Shown piece by piece: positions 1 to 5,518 of a stretch of 10,907 bases of DNA. A program made the translations under genes and the position numbers. This stretch comes from Desulfurococcales archaeon. GTDB taxonomy: Archaea > Thermoproteota > Thermoprotei_A > Sulfolobales > NBVN01. The notes under the pieces were generated by a model. That model made no database searches. It saw nothing but the letters and a program-made list of their open reading frames with translations, and was not told the origin of the DNA. Location: positions 1-10,907 of the forward strand of contig JAGGTW010000068.1 in assembly GCA_021163585.1 (NCBI GenBank), given 5' to 3'. How positions within the stretch are numbered: position 1 is the first letter of the stretch; each line of letters starts with the position of its first letter.

Positions 1-395
1 ACCTAAAACCTGAAATGAATAACATAAACCTGGTCGTAAGGGTTCTCCAAGCAGGTGAGCCCAAGGTAATCACGACCAGGTCAGGTCAGAGAACCATAAG
101 TGAGGCGCTAGTAGGTGATGAGACCGGGAGAGTGAAGCTAACGCTGTGGGGACGTGCAGCAGGAAGTGTTAGGGAAGGGGATGCTGTAGAGATCCGCGGT
201 GCATGGACGACAGCGTTCCAAGGTAGAGTGCAGCTGAACATTGGTGGAGCAGGAAACATAAAAGTACTCGAGGAAGGAGATATTCCTCAACCTGAGGAAA
301 TACCCGATAATATCCCTACAGCACCAAGCGACTACAGGCCACGTAGAAGGCCTCTTAGAAGAAGGCCTCAGAGACGTCAGGGCTTTAGGAAGTAG
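1..395 (+). CDS. ssb: Crenarchaeal single-stranded DNA-binding protein (single OB fold), 5' end outside window
   Basis: Binds and protects single-stranded DNA during replication and repair. One OB fold is visible: the run DETGRVKLTLWG, then a GAWTTAF segment, carry the aromatic residues (W45, W64, F68 counted from the ATG at 15) that match the DNA-stacking positions of Sulfolobus SSB. The ATG at 15 is probably not the real start: the reading frame is open back to base 1 and encodes LKPEM just before it, which fits the LKP stretch preceding the same region in Sulfolobus SSB. The gene is therefore partial at the window edge. After a proline-rich linker (about 88-105) the tail is arginine/proline-rich and ends in GFRK, without the acidic tip known from the Sulfolobus protein. 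The next gene starts 15 nt downstream, so the two are probably co-transcribed. Family identity is very likely; the missing N-terminus is inferred by comparison from memory. Confidence 0.93.
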   Translation, partial: LKPEMNNINLVVRVLQAGEPKVITTRSGQRTISEALVGDETGRVKLTLWGRAAGSVREGDAVEIRGAWTTAFQGRVQLNIGGAGNIKVLEEGDIPQPEEIPDNIPTAPSDYRPRRRPLRRRPQRRQGFRK

Positions 396-410
396 GGTGG
401 GGATGTACGC

Positions 411-740
411 ATGAGTAAAGGCGACGAGGAAGTAAATGCCGGTGAGCTGTACGAGGAAATTAAGAATAAAAAACCTCAGAGGCTAGGATTTAGCTTAGGC
501 ATGGAGGGCGAGAATTACATTATAGCACTTGATGAGAGTAAGGCATACATGCTGACAGCAGCTGCATACTACGTTTGGTCTCTGTGCGACGGCAGCAGGA
601 CACTTAAGGAACTGATAAAGTACATGAGTGAAGAACTAAGTGAGAACACAGAAACACCCATGAAGGAGGAAGAATTAATCGAGCCTGTAACCCTGATTGT
701 CAATCAGTTAAGTGAAGCAGGTCTACTGAAGCTTACATAG
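411..740 (+). CDS. PqqD-like / RRE-fold small protein
   Basis: 109 aa. Residues about 36-108 follow the PqqD pattern: a beta region (YIIALDESKAYML), a helix with YYVWSLCDG, a TLKELIKYM helix, and a C-terminal helix ending in LSEAGLLKL. PqqD-type domains are small winged-helix peptide-binding modules (RiPP recognition elements) that present precursor peptides to modifying enzymes. No radical SAM enzyme or precursor peptide is visible in the window, so a role in peptide modification is not supported here; the fold may simply bind another peptide or protein. It lies 15 nt behind the SSB gene with a GGTGGGGAT ribosome-site-like stretch at 396-404, so it probably shares the SSB transcript. The first ~20 residues are charged and look flexible. 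The fold assignment is fairly secure, the function is unknown. Confidence 0.7.
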   Translation: MSKGDEEVNAGELYEEIKNKKPQRLGFSLGMEGENYIIALDESKAYMLTAAAYYVWSLCDGSRTLKELIKYMSEELSENTETPMKEEELIEPVTLIVNQLSEAGLLKLT

Positions 741-832
741 TGGAGCTGAACAAATCCAGTTTGACATTTCCAAATTTAAATAAATTTTATCATAGTGAAG
801 TAGGAACAGTAATGGAATTTTCCTCATCATTA
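741..832. other. Convergent AT-rich gap between PqqD-like gene and GIY-YIG gene
   Basis: The 92-bp gap separates two genes that face each other. It is AT-rich, with a small inverted repeat (AAATTT at 772-777 and again at 782-787) followed by a short T run, which could help end transcription of the rightward pair. No open frame or RNA signature was seen in it. Confidence 0.4.
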
Positions 833-1279
833 TTATGCTACTAACTCGATAGCTCTACAAGTTTCTGTTAACTTTCTAATTACGTGTTTTAGTGCGTCCT
901 TGACTTCACCCTTAACCTTAAATAAGTGAGTAACATGATGTCTCCGGTCAGTTGCGCCAAAACCCTTTGCAACAGCTACAAAGTTCTTGTCGGATAGAAT
1001 CGTTTCATACATGCAGTCCTCGGTGAGTCCGGAGCACACAATGGCTGCTGTAACTTCAACAAATAATGATGTGGTCAAGTAGTCTACATGCCACCTAATT
1101 TTCTTAGATTTCTTGAAATGCCGCTGTATACGGATTAGTGGCTTTCTTATGTTCGCAGAACCTATGTAAACGTAGAAACCTGGTTCAAGCACTAAAGTGC
1201 CGAGGGATTTAATATTAATAAATATCTTTCTATATAGCCTGATAAGCAATAAGTATGAGGTACTGCGTTCATAGCTCAT
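833..1279 (-). CDS. GIY-YIG domain protein, DUF123/COG1833 type
   Basis: 148 aa. The GIY-YIG signature is present as GFYVYIGSA (34-42), followed by R45, an IQRHFKK stretch (51-57), RWHVDYL (62-68), a candidate metal-binding glutamate E92, and a GFGATD...HLF segment near 106-120. This order matches the small archaeal GIY-YIG proteins of the DUF123 (Uri-like) group, which are predicted nucleases of unknown substrate. The family usually has cysteines in the segment corresponding to 109-115 (recalled as SDCxC); here it reads ATDRRHH, so a possible metal site there is lost. The ATG overlaps the stop of the upstream gene by four bases, indicating translational coupling. It is the last gene of the leftward group. 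Catalytic activity is inferred from family membership only. Confidence 0.8.
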   Translation of the reverse strand: MSYERSTSYLLLIRLYRKIFINIKSLGTLVLEPGFYVYIGSANIRKPLIRIQRHFKKSKKIRWHVDYLTTSLFVEVTAAIVCSGLTEDCMYETILSDKNFVAVAKGFGATDRRHHVTHLFKVKGEVKDALKHVIRKLTETCRAIELVA

Positions 1280-1662
1280 GGTTCCTGTTCCTTAAGAAGC
1301 TGCCTTATTTCAATTGCCACCCTCCTGTACGTGTTGACAACATCTCTAATACCTAGCATTCTGCCCTCTATGCCTTTAAGGATTAAGCTGGCACCACATA
1401 ATAGCATCCCCGCTACTGATGATACTTGTAGTGGCTCAGGTATAGTGATCAGCAACATACCTGTATTTCTTAGTTTTTCACTTATATCCCCATCTTCCCC
1501 CCTACCCCTCACGTTCTCCGTAACTACCCTGATCTCTCTTAAAGCCCTGACTACATTCTTCTTAACTACTACACCGCTTCTGAATTCCCTAGCAATTTCC
1601 TCTAGTGATTTCCTAGGTATTGTGTCAAAATATGTTTTTACCCTGCTGTAATTGCTGTACAT
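1276..1662 (-). CDS. Hypothetical protein, 128 aa
   Basis: I do not recognise this protein. It is rich in charged residues and appears mostly helical: a basic N-terminal half (VVVKKNVVRALREIRVV at 31-47), a Gly/Asp/Glu-rich turn near 53-61, then a hydrophobic stretch SSVAGMLLCGASLIL (81-95) and a helical tail. The hydrophobic stretch is short and preceded by IPEP, so a soluble protein with a buried helix is as likely as a membrane one. The ATG at 1662 has a GGTG ribosome-site-like sequence 8 nt upstream. Its stop overlaps the next start (ATGA), so it is coupled to the GIY-YIG gene; a shared pathway is possible but not shown. The coding call rests on the coupling and on the intact frame. Confidence 0.65.
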   Translation of the reverse strand: MYSNYSRVKTYFDTIPRKSLEEIAREFRSGVVVKKNVVRALREIRVVTENVRGRGEDGDISEKLRNTGMLLITIPEPLQVSSVAGMLLCGASLILKGIEGRMLGIRDVVNTYRRVAIEIRQLLKEQEP

Positions 1663-1663
1663 G

Positions 1664-1713
1664 GTGATGACACCGGCTTTAACTGAGTGGTGAGTGAGGA
1701 GTTACCTCGCTGA
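1664..1713 (+). ncRNA. Candidate C/D box sRNA (2'-O-methylation guide)
   Basis: On the plus strand the gap between two leftward genes holds, in order: a perfect C box GTGATGA (1664-1670), a 12-nt guide (1671-1682), a D' box CTGA (1683-1686), a degenerate C' region within GTGGTGAGTGA (1687-1697, with TGAGTGA at 1691-1697 the best spaced), a second 12-nt guide (1698-1709) and a D box CTGA (1710-1713). Guide length and spacing are those of archaeal C/D sRNAs, which direct the L7Ae-Nop5-fibrillarin complex. A weak TATA-like AAAATATG at 1627-1634 would place the RNA start near 1657, just before the C box. By the N+5 rule the modified bases would be an A (D' guide) and a G (D guide) in the targets; I could not name the targets. 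The C' box is poor and no strong terminal stem is seen. The D box also lies inside a hairpin noted on the other strand, so coincidence is not excluded. Confidence 0.5.
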
Positions 1714-1733
1714 ACTACGCTTCAGCACTCACC
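1689..1733 (-). other. Nested inverted repeats around the stop codon of the winged-helix gene
   Basis: Two perfect inverted repeats lie here: GGTGAGTG (1689-1696) with CACTCACC (1726-1733), and inside it GCTGAA (1709-1714) with TTCAGC (1721-1726). Read on the minus strand the inner hairpin has the TAG stop codon of the winged-helix gene in its six-base loop. The two stems share one base pair position, so they would form as a long stem-loop with a bulge or as alternatives. This could be a 3' end structure, a processing site between the first and second genes of the group, or chance. Confidence 0.4.
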
Positions 1734-2032
1734 TCCCCTTCGCTTGATGTTTCAGCAACTACCTCTCTAGCACCTGCTGCTACGGTAATCAGTAACTCCT
1801 CACCCTCCTGTAACGCATTCAGGAGCTCAAGCCCTAAGTGTGAAAGCTTGTAAACCCTGTAGTTACCCTTAGCATTAATCACCTCGATCACTCCCAGCGC
1901 CTCCAGTACATGAAACGTAGCTAGTACCTCATATCTAGGTAAACCAGTTAGTGCAACTACATCCCCAGGAGTTACTACGCGCCCGACCATAGACTCAAGA
2001 ATTCTCTTCAGTCTTGACCTAAACTCCTTCAT
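1715..2032 (-). CDS. Small winged helix-turn-helix protein, putative transcriptional regulator
   Basis: 105 aa. Residues about 18-67 fit a winged helix: VTPGDVVALTG as helix 2, LPRYEVLATFHVLEALGVI as recognition helix and following strand, and a wing around NAKGNYRVYKLS. The LPRYEVLATFHVLEALGVIEV pattern is typical of archaeal one-domain DNA-binding proteins. A hydrophobic, alanine- and glutamate-rich tail (about 68-105) ends in an acidic, probably disordered stretch. The gene is transcribed away from the pilin gene across a 108-bp divergent region, so regulation of the pilus operon and of itself is an inference from position. A GGTG ribosome-site-like sequence at 2040-2043 lies 7 nt before the ATG. 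The next gene on this strand begins 52 bp beyond its stop. Effector and target are not visible. Confidence 0.65.
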   Translation of the reverse strand: MKEFRSRLKRILESMVGRVVTPGDVVALTGLPRYEVLATFHVLEALGVIEVINAKGNYRVYKLSHLGLELLNALQEGEELLITVAAGAREVVAETSSEGEVSAEA

Positions 2033-2067
2033 GATCCTGCACCAACTAGTTGCTGTATTTTAAGAAT

Positions 2068-2076
2068 GTATTTAAG
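2068..2076 (-). promoter_or_regulatory. Likely TATA box for the leftward winged-helix gene
   Basis: On the minus strand this reads CTTAAATAC. Counting about 26 nt from its centre puts the transcript start near 2046, giving a 14-nt leader that still contains the GGTG site at 2040-2043. A second AT-rich stretch at 2055-2064 is an alternative that would give a leaderless mRNA. Confidence 0.45.
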
Positions 2077-2106
2077 ACACAACCCACTTCCGCTCTTAAT
2101 GAACAC

Positions 2107-2114
2107 TTTATAAA
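2107..2114 (+). promoter_or_regulatory. Likely TATA box for the pilin gene
   Basis: TTTATAAA is the best archaeal TATA match upstream of the pilin. Counting about 26 nt from its centre places the transcript start near 2137, which would leave out the strong ribosome site at 2128-2134. Either the true start is earlier, driven by the TATTTAAG stretch near 2069-2076, or the mRNA is nearly leaderless. Confidence 0.5.
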
Positions 2115-2127
2115 GCCAGTATAGTGT

Positions 2128-2134
2128 GGAGGTG
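2128..2134 (+). promoter_or_regulatory. Ribosome binding site fixing the pilin GTG start
   Basis: GGAGGTG lies 6 nt before the GTG at 2141 and is a near-full match to the archaeal anti-Shine-Dalgarno sequence. It favours this GTG over the in-frame ATG at 2168. Confidence 0.7.
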
Positions 2135-2140
2135 TGTTAA

Positions 2141-2611
2141 GTGAGAGGTAAGTTATTGGGTAAGAAAATGAGGAAGGGTGTAAGTGATCTAGTAGTAATA
2201 CTGACGTTAGTAGCTATCGCTATACCCGTAGCCCTAGCTGTCCAAGGTTGGCTCAGTTCACAGACGTCTAGAGTAGCATCATTTTCAACCGTACCCAACT
2301 TCGAGGCTATACTGGTTTCCAAGAGTGTTAGTGTGGACACTCAGGTGTACGTAGTAAAGATCAGGAACCTAGGCACATATAACTACAGCTTAAAAAACCT
2401 GACAGCATACGGTGTCCTAGAGTCAGGTAAGGTTATTAGTGCTTCCAACACCACCATCATAGCATCAAATACTGAACGCTCATTAGAGCCAGGGGAGTCT
2501 ATTACCATTAGCGTAACGTTTAGTAGCTCGAGTAAGATTAAGAGCATAGTCATTGAACTAACGAACTCTATTACTAATAAAGTAGAGAGTGTTGAAGTAA
2601 ATGTAGCATAA
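2141..2611 (+). CDS. Type IV pilin-like protein with class III signal peptide
   Basis: 156 aa. The N-terminus has a basic leader (KKMRKG, 8-13), then a hydrophobic helix of about 22 residues (VSDLVVILTLVAIAIPVALAV, 14-34) and a Ser/Thr-rich beta-type ectodomain. The RKG/VSD junction is a prepilin peptidase (PibD-type) site, with cleavage expected after G13, and this layout is standard for archaeal pilins. The ectodomain contains several Asn-x-Ser/Thr sequons (for example NYS, NLT, NTT), consistent with glycosylation at the cell surface. The product would be the filament subunit, or a minor one, assembled by the ATPase and platform encoded downstream. An 80-bp gap with T-rich and TATA-like stretches separates it from the ATPase, so it may be transcribed separately and at a different level. 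No prepilin peptidase gene is in the window. It could instead be an archaellin-like or adhesive-pilus subunit; these classes are not separable here. Confidence 0.82.
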   Translation: MRGKLLGKKMRKGVSDLVVILTLVAIAIPVALAVQGWLSSQTSRVASFSTVPNFEAILVSKSVSVDTQVYVVKIRNLGTYNYSLKNLTAYGVLESGKVISASNTTIIASNTERSLEPGESITISVTFSSSSKIKSIVIELTNSITNKVESVEVNVA

Positions 2612-2614
2612 AGT

Positions 2615-2630
2615 TTGTTTTACTTCTGAA
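2615..2630 (+). terminator. T-rich stretch after the pilin gene, possible terminator
   Basis: The sequence right after the pilin stop is T-rich (TTTGTTTTACTTCT). Archaeal intrinsic termination relies on such U tracts without a strong hairpin. Partial termination here would give more pilin mRNA than ATPase mRNA. Evidence is base composition only. Confidence 0.35.
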
Positions 2631-2643
2631 TATCAAATTAAAA

Positions 2644-2652
2644 TTTTTAATA
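2644..2652 (+). promoter_or_regulatory. Possible TATA box for the ATPase operon
   Basis: TTTTTAATA lies so that a transcript would start near 2674, giving an 18-nt leader that includes the GAGGTGG ribosome site at 2679-2685, 6 nt before the GTG start. The geometry is good, but the region is AT-rich and the match is loose. Confidence 0.4.
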
Positions 2653-2691
2653 AAACAGGTACAACCCGCTTTCTTCCTGAGGTGGTAATCA

Positions 2692-4008
2692 GTGGAGGTA
2701 CTGCATAAGTATATGGTAGGGACTACCGAGGTCTCAATAATTAGGGATGAATCAGGCAATTACATGTACATTACTGCTGAGAAACTAGGTAGTAAAGTTC
2801 TGGAGGAGCTACGTAATAACTTAAGTAATTTAATTCAGTCACTCCCAGGCACAGAAAACCTTAACTTTTACGATTTAATCAAAACCGCAAAAGAAGTGCT
2901 CGGCAAAAGCGATGAGGAAGCAACCGCACTGGCATATGCTATAAGGAAGGAATTAAAGTACAAGAAACTGCAAGTGCTAATCGAGGACCCCTATGTCGAG
3001 GACATATCTATAGTCGGTCCCGGAACAGTTTGGGTTAGACACAAGTTGGTTCTTGCTGCAGACCCGAATGCTGACTATATAGCGTCGAATATTACATTAA
3101 ATGAACGCGAATTCCTCATCTACCTTAACATGCTGGCTGAAAAATCAGGTAAACTACTTACTAAGTCCGCACCTATCTTAGATGCTAATTTACCCGAAGA
3201 AGATGGCGGTCACAGAATACACTTGGTACTGCCAGACATAGCTAATGGGAAAGGGGAGATAGTGATCAGAAAGAAAAAATCTAGCATGCATGTTAGGTTA
3301 AGCGACCTAAAAAGGCTGGGCTCGTTGAATACTGCTGTAGTTAATTATGTTAGGGAGGTCATAAGTAAGCGCGGCTCCTTGTTTATAGTTGGCCCTCCAG
3401 GCTCTGGGAAAACGACACTATTGAGGGCGATACTTCACGATCTGATACCGAAGAACTGGAAAATAGTCATAATAGAGGACACACCTGAGATTGACGTCCC
3501 CCACGACTCGTGCTGGGTGAGGTACGTAGTTCCAGTTAGCCCTTGGGGAAAGAGGCATGAAAGCATAGACCAGATGATATTAGCTAAGGCAGCTCTAAGA
3601 GCCTCCGCAAACAGGTACCTAGTTATAGGAGAAACTAGAGGTGCTGAAGCTAAGGTGCTAGTTCAGGCACTCAACATGGGGCTTGGAGGACTCACTACAT
3701 TTCATGGCGGCTCCGCTGAGGAGGCAATAATGAGATTGATGAGTCCTCCAATAAGTCTCACGGCATCACAGATAGGTATGTTTTGGGCGTTCATAACGGT
3801 AAGCTATGTTATTGAGTCAGGAGTTAACAGAGCTGTAGTTAGTATTGATGAGCCCTTATATGATAGAAAGACGGACGATGTTGTCCTACACAACATATAC
3901 ACGTACGGTGAAGAAGTTGATGACCGTGAGTTAATTGAAAGAAGTATAAAGTTGAGACCGCACATGGAGGTGAGAAAAGCTGTTACGCTTGTCCAGGAAA
4001 TACAATAA
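2692..4008 (+). CDS. Type II/IV secretion and pilus assembly ATPase (GspE/ArlI/TadA family)
   Basis: 438 aa hexameric motor expected to sit on the cytoplasmic face of the platform protein and drive filament assembly or secretion. Visible motifs: an N-terminal domain with the family segment DPYVEDISIVG, Walker A GPPGSGKT (234-241), the Asp box IIEDTPEID with E262 and D263, a Walker B-like region RYLVIGETRG with E314, and the His box TTFHGGSAEEA with H338. All key residues for ATP use are present. It is shorter than archaellum ArlI proteins (about 500 aa) and closer to archaeal pilus ATPases. The GTG start is supported by GAGGTGG 6 nt upstream. The platform gene begins inside its 3' end (20-nt overlap). 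Retraction versus extension cannot be told from the sequence; no second ATPase of this family is present. Confidence 0.93.
   Translation: MEVLHKYMVGTTEVSIIRDESGNYMYITAEKLGSKVLEELRNNLSNLIQSLPGTENLNFYDLIKTAKEVLGKSDEEATALAYAIRKELKYKKLQVLIEDPYVEDISIVGPGTVWVRHKLVLAADPNADYIASNITLNEREFLIYLNMLAEKSGKLLTKSAPILDANLPEEDGGHRIHLVLPDIANGKGEIVIRKKKSSMHVRLSDLKRLGSLNTAVVNYVREVISKRGSLFIVGPPGSGKTTLLRAILHDLIPKNWKIVIIEDTPEIDVPHDSCWVRYVVPVSPWGKRHESIDQMILAKAALRASANRYLVIGETRGAEAKVLVQALNMGLGGLTTFHGGSAEEAIMRLMSPPISLTASQIGMFWAFITVSYVIESGVNRAVVSIDEPLYDRKTDDVVLHNIYTYGEEVDDRELIERSIKLRPHMEVRKAVTLVQEIQ
3966..3973 (+). promoter_or_regulatory. Ribosome binding site for the platform gene at unusual spacing
   Basis: GGAGGTGA is a perfect archaeal Shine-Dalgarno sequence inside the end of the ATPase gene. 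It is 15 nt from the TTG at 3989 but only 6 nt from an in-frame CTG at 3980. Either the spacing is long or translation begins at CTG, adding three residues. Confidence 0.5.
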
Positions 4009-5518
4009 AATAAATAGGGCAGGAAGTAATTTCTATGTAAATAAGATCAATTACCTAAGGATCTTAGCAGGTAAGGAGAGGCTGCTGGGACGCAGAGCTA
4101 GGTCTCATACTGTGAAGCTAGTACTTTGTAGTTCAGCCGCGTTCTTTTTAATCACCCACGTAATTCTCTCATTACTAAATCTTAGAGTTGTTTTTACTGT
4201 GAATTTGCACATTCTCGAATACTCCGTGATTATTTCAGCTATTGCAGGGTTTTCTTGGCCCTACGTATACTACTATGTCAAAGCACGCAGCAGAGGAAAT
4301 GCTGTTGAGAGCGAATTAAAGTACTTCATAATAAGTGAAGGAGTATCAACTACGAATGCGAGTGAACTTATTAGTGACTTAGTAAGCACGAAGGACTGGC
4401 CGCACGTCTTTCCCTCACTCTCTAAGGAATCTGTAAGGTTTCTTAAGTTAAGGAAGTTCATGGCTCTATACGATACCATCAGGTACTACACTAGGTGGAT
4501 CACATCTCGATGGGTCTCTAAGTGCTTAACTGATTATATGCATTCACTATCCCTGGGAACAGCGCTTGAGTGGCTTCAAGATAAAACTGATGAACTAATC
4601 AATGAGCTTAGGTCATCTACGCAAGCAGCTATAAAGCTGAGGACGACGGTTTCACTAATACTGGCAGTAATACTGGGCTACGTACCGCCACTATTGGCTG
4701 CACTCTCACTACTAGTAGGTGAAGAAGTTGTTGCTAAAGCCTTTTTAATAACACTTCTGGCTACACCGTTGTCCATGTCATTAATCCCGAAACTGCCTTA
4801 CCATGCAAGAATTACCTCTAGAATTTCAAAAGCTAACATACCGTTGGCTTTAGGGGTAGTCTGCGCTACGACAGCTACTGCAATCTTAATTACATACATA
4901 ATTAAAAACAATGTAAACGTAGTACTTACTGCCGCTACCTGCCTTTTGGTGTGGGGCTACATCAAAACATATTGTTATTTTAGGGGAATCACTGAGGCAT
5001 TTGAACTTCCCAGGGTGTTGGCAAGAATATCTGAAGCGCCTCTGGTGATATCAAACCCTTGCAGGTTAATTGCCGAGATCTTATCTAGCAGCAGAGTGCG
5101 CTCCTTCAAGTACGTGGGCTCGAGGTTTAAATTAGATAAGGTTAACGAGCTCGCTAGCGAACTGAACTTGTGGACATCAAAGTTTGTTCTTTATGTTATC
5201 GCTAAATCCATTATTAACGGGGCACTTACACGAGAGCGCATTTTAAAGCTTAGGGAACTCATCTTGGATTTTATTAGGGATATTAAGTCGCTATTAGCTA
5301 CAAACACCGTCATAGTTGTGATGACGGTGCTTCTGCCGTATATAATTAGTTCTATTTCAGGACTAGCAACCCATAGCCCGCTACTGGGGGTGTATTCTTT
5401 AGTTGCCTCAGTAATGTTCTCTGTGTATGCGTCTTATGTAGTCTTTGGTGACCTGACAAATACGGTACTACCTGGTATGACACTGCTCATGCTTTACTTA
5501 ATTGGTGGTTCACTTTGA
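3989..5518 (+). CDS. Type IV pilus/secretion platform membrane protein (T2SF / ArlJ-TadC-like)
   Basis: 509 aa integral membrane protein. About nine hydrophobic segments can be picked out, near 41-64, 76-97, 219-243, 249-266, 284-305, 309-329, 437-460, 465-486 and 493-509. They frame two cytoplasmic, mainly helical regions (about 98-215 and 330-430), the duplicated T2SF layout of archaeal platform proteins. The first cytoplasmic region ends in the family-like pattern RSSTQAAIKLRTTVSLILAV before a membrane segment. It would anchor the ATPase encoded just upstream and the pilin base in the membrane. TTG at 3989 is taken as start, but an upstream in-frame CTG is better placed behind the ribosome site. 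The stop overlaps the next ATG by one base (TGATG). Sequence divergence makes subfamily assignment unsafe; the role follows from membrane layout and position. Confidence 0.82.
   Translation: MSRKYNKINRAGSNFYVNKINYLRILAGKERLLGRRARSHTVKLVLCSSAAFFLITHVILSLLNLRVVFTVNLHILEYSVIISAIAGFSWPYVYYYVKARSRGNAVESELKYFIISEGVSTTNASELISDLVSTKDWPHVFPSLSKESVRFLKLRKFMALYDTIRYYTRWITSRWVSKCLTDYMHSLSLGTALEWLQDKTDELINELRSSTQAAIKLRTTVSLILAVILGYVPPLLAALSLLVGEEVVAKAFLITLLATPLSMSLIPKLPYHARITSRISKANIPLALGVVCATTATAILITYIIKNNVNVVLTAATCLLVWGYIKTYCYFRGITEAFELPRVLARISEAPLVISNPCRLIAEILSSSRVRSFKYVGSRFKLDKVNELASELNLWTSKFVLYVIAKSIINGALTRERILKLRELILDFIRDIKSLLATNTVIVVMTVLLPYIISSISGLATHSPLLGVYSLVASVMFSVYASYVVFGDLTNTVLPGMTLLMLYLIGGSL

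Noticed and set aside
113..180. Second C/D box sRNA starting at GTGATGA in the SSB gene
   Set aside because: No CTGA at guide distance and the box is part of the conserved GDETG coding motif.
1331..1651. Open frame of 106 codons on the plus strand opposite the 128-aa hypothetical gene
   Set aside because: Low-complexity Ser/Thr/Leu/Ile translation, no ribosome site, and fully antisense to a gene that is coupled to its neighbour.
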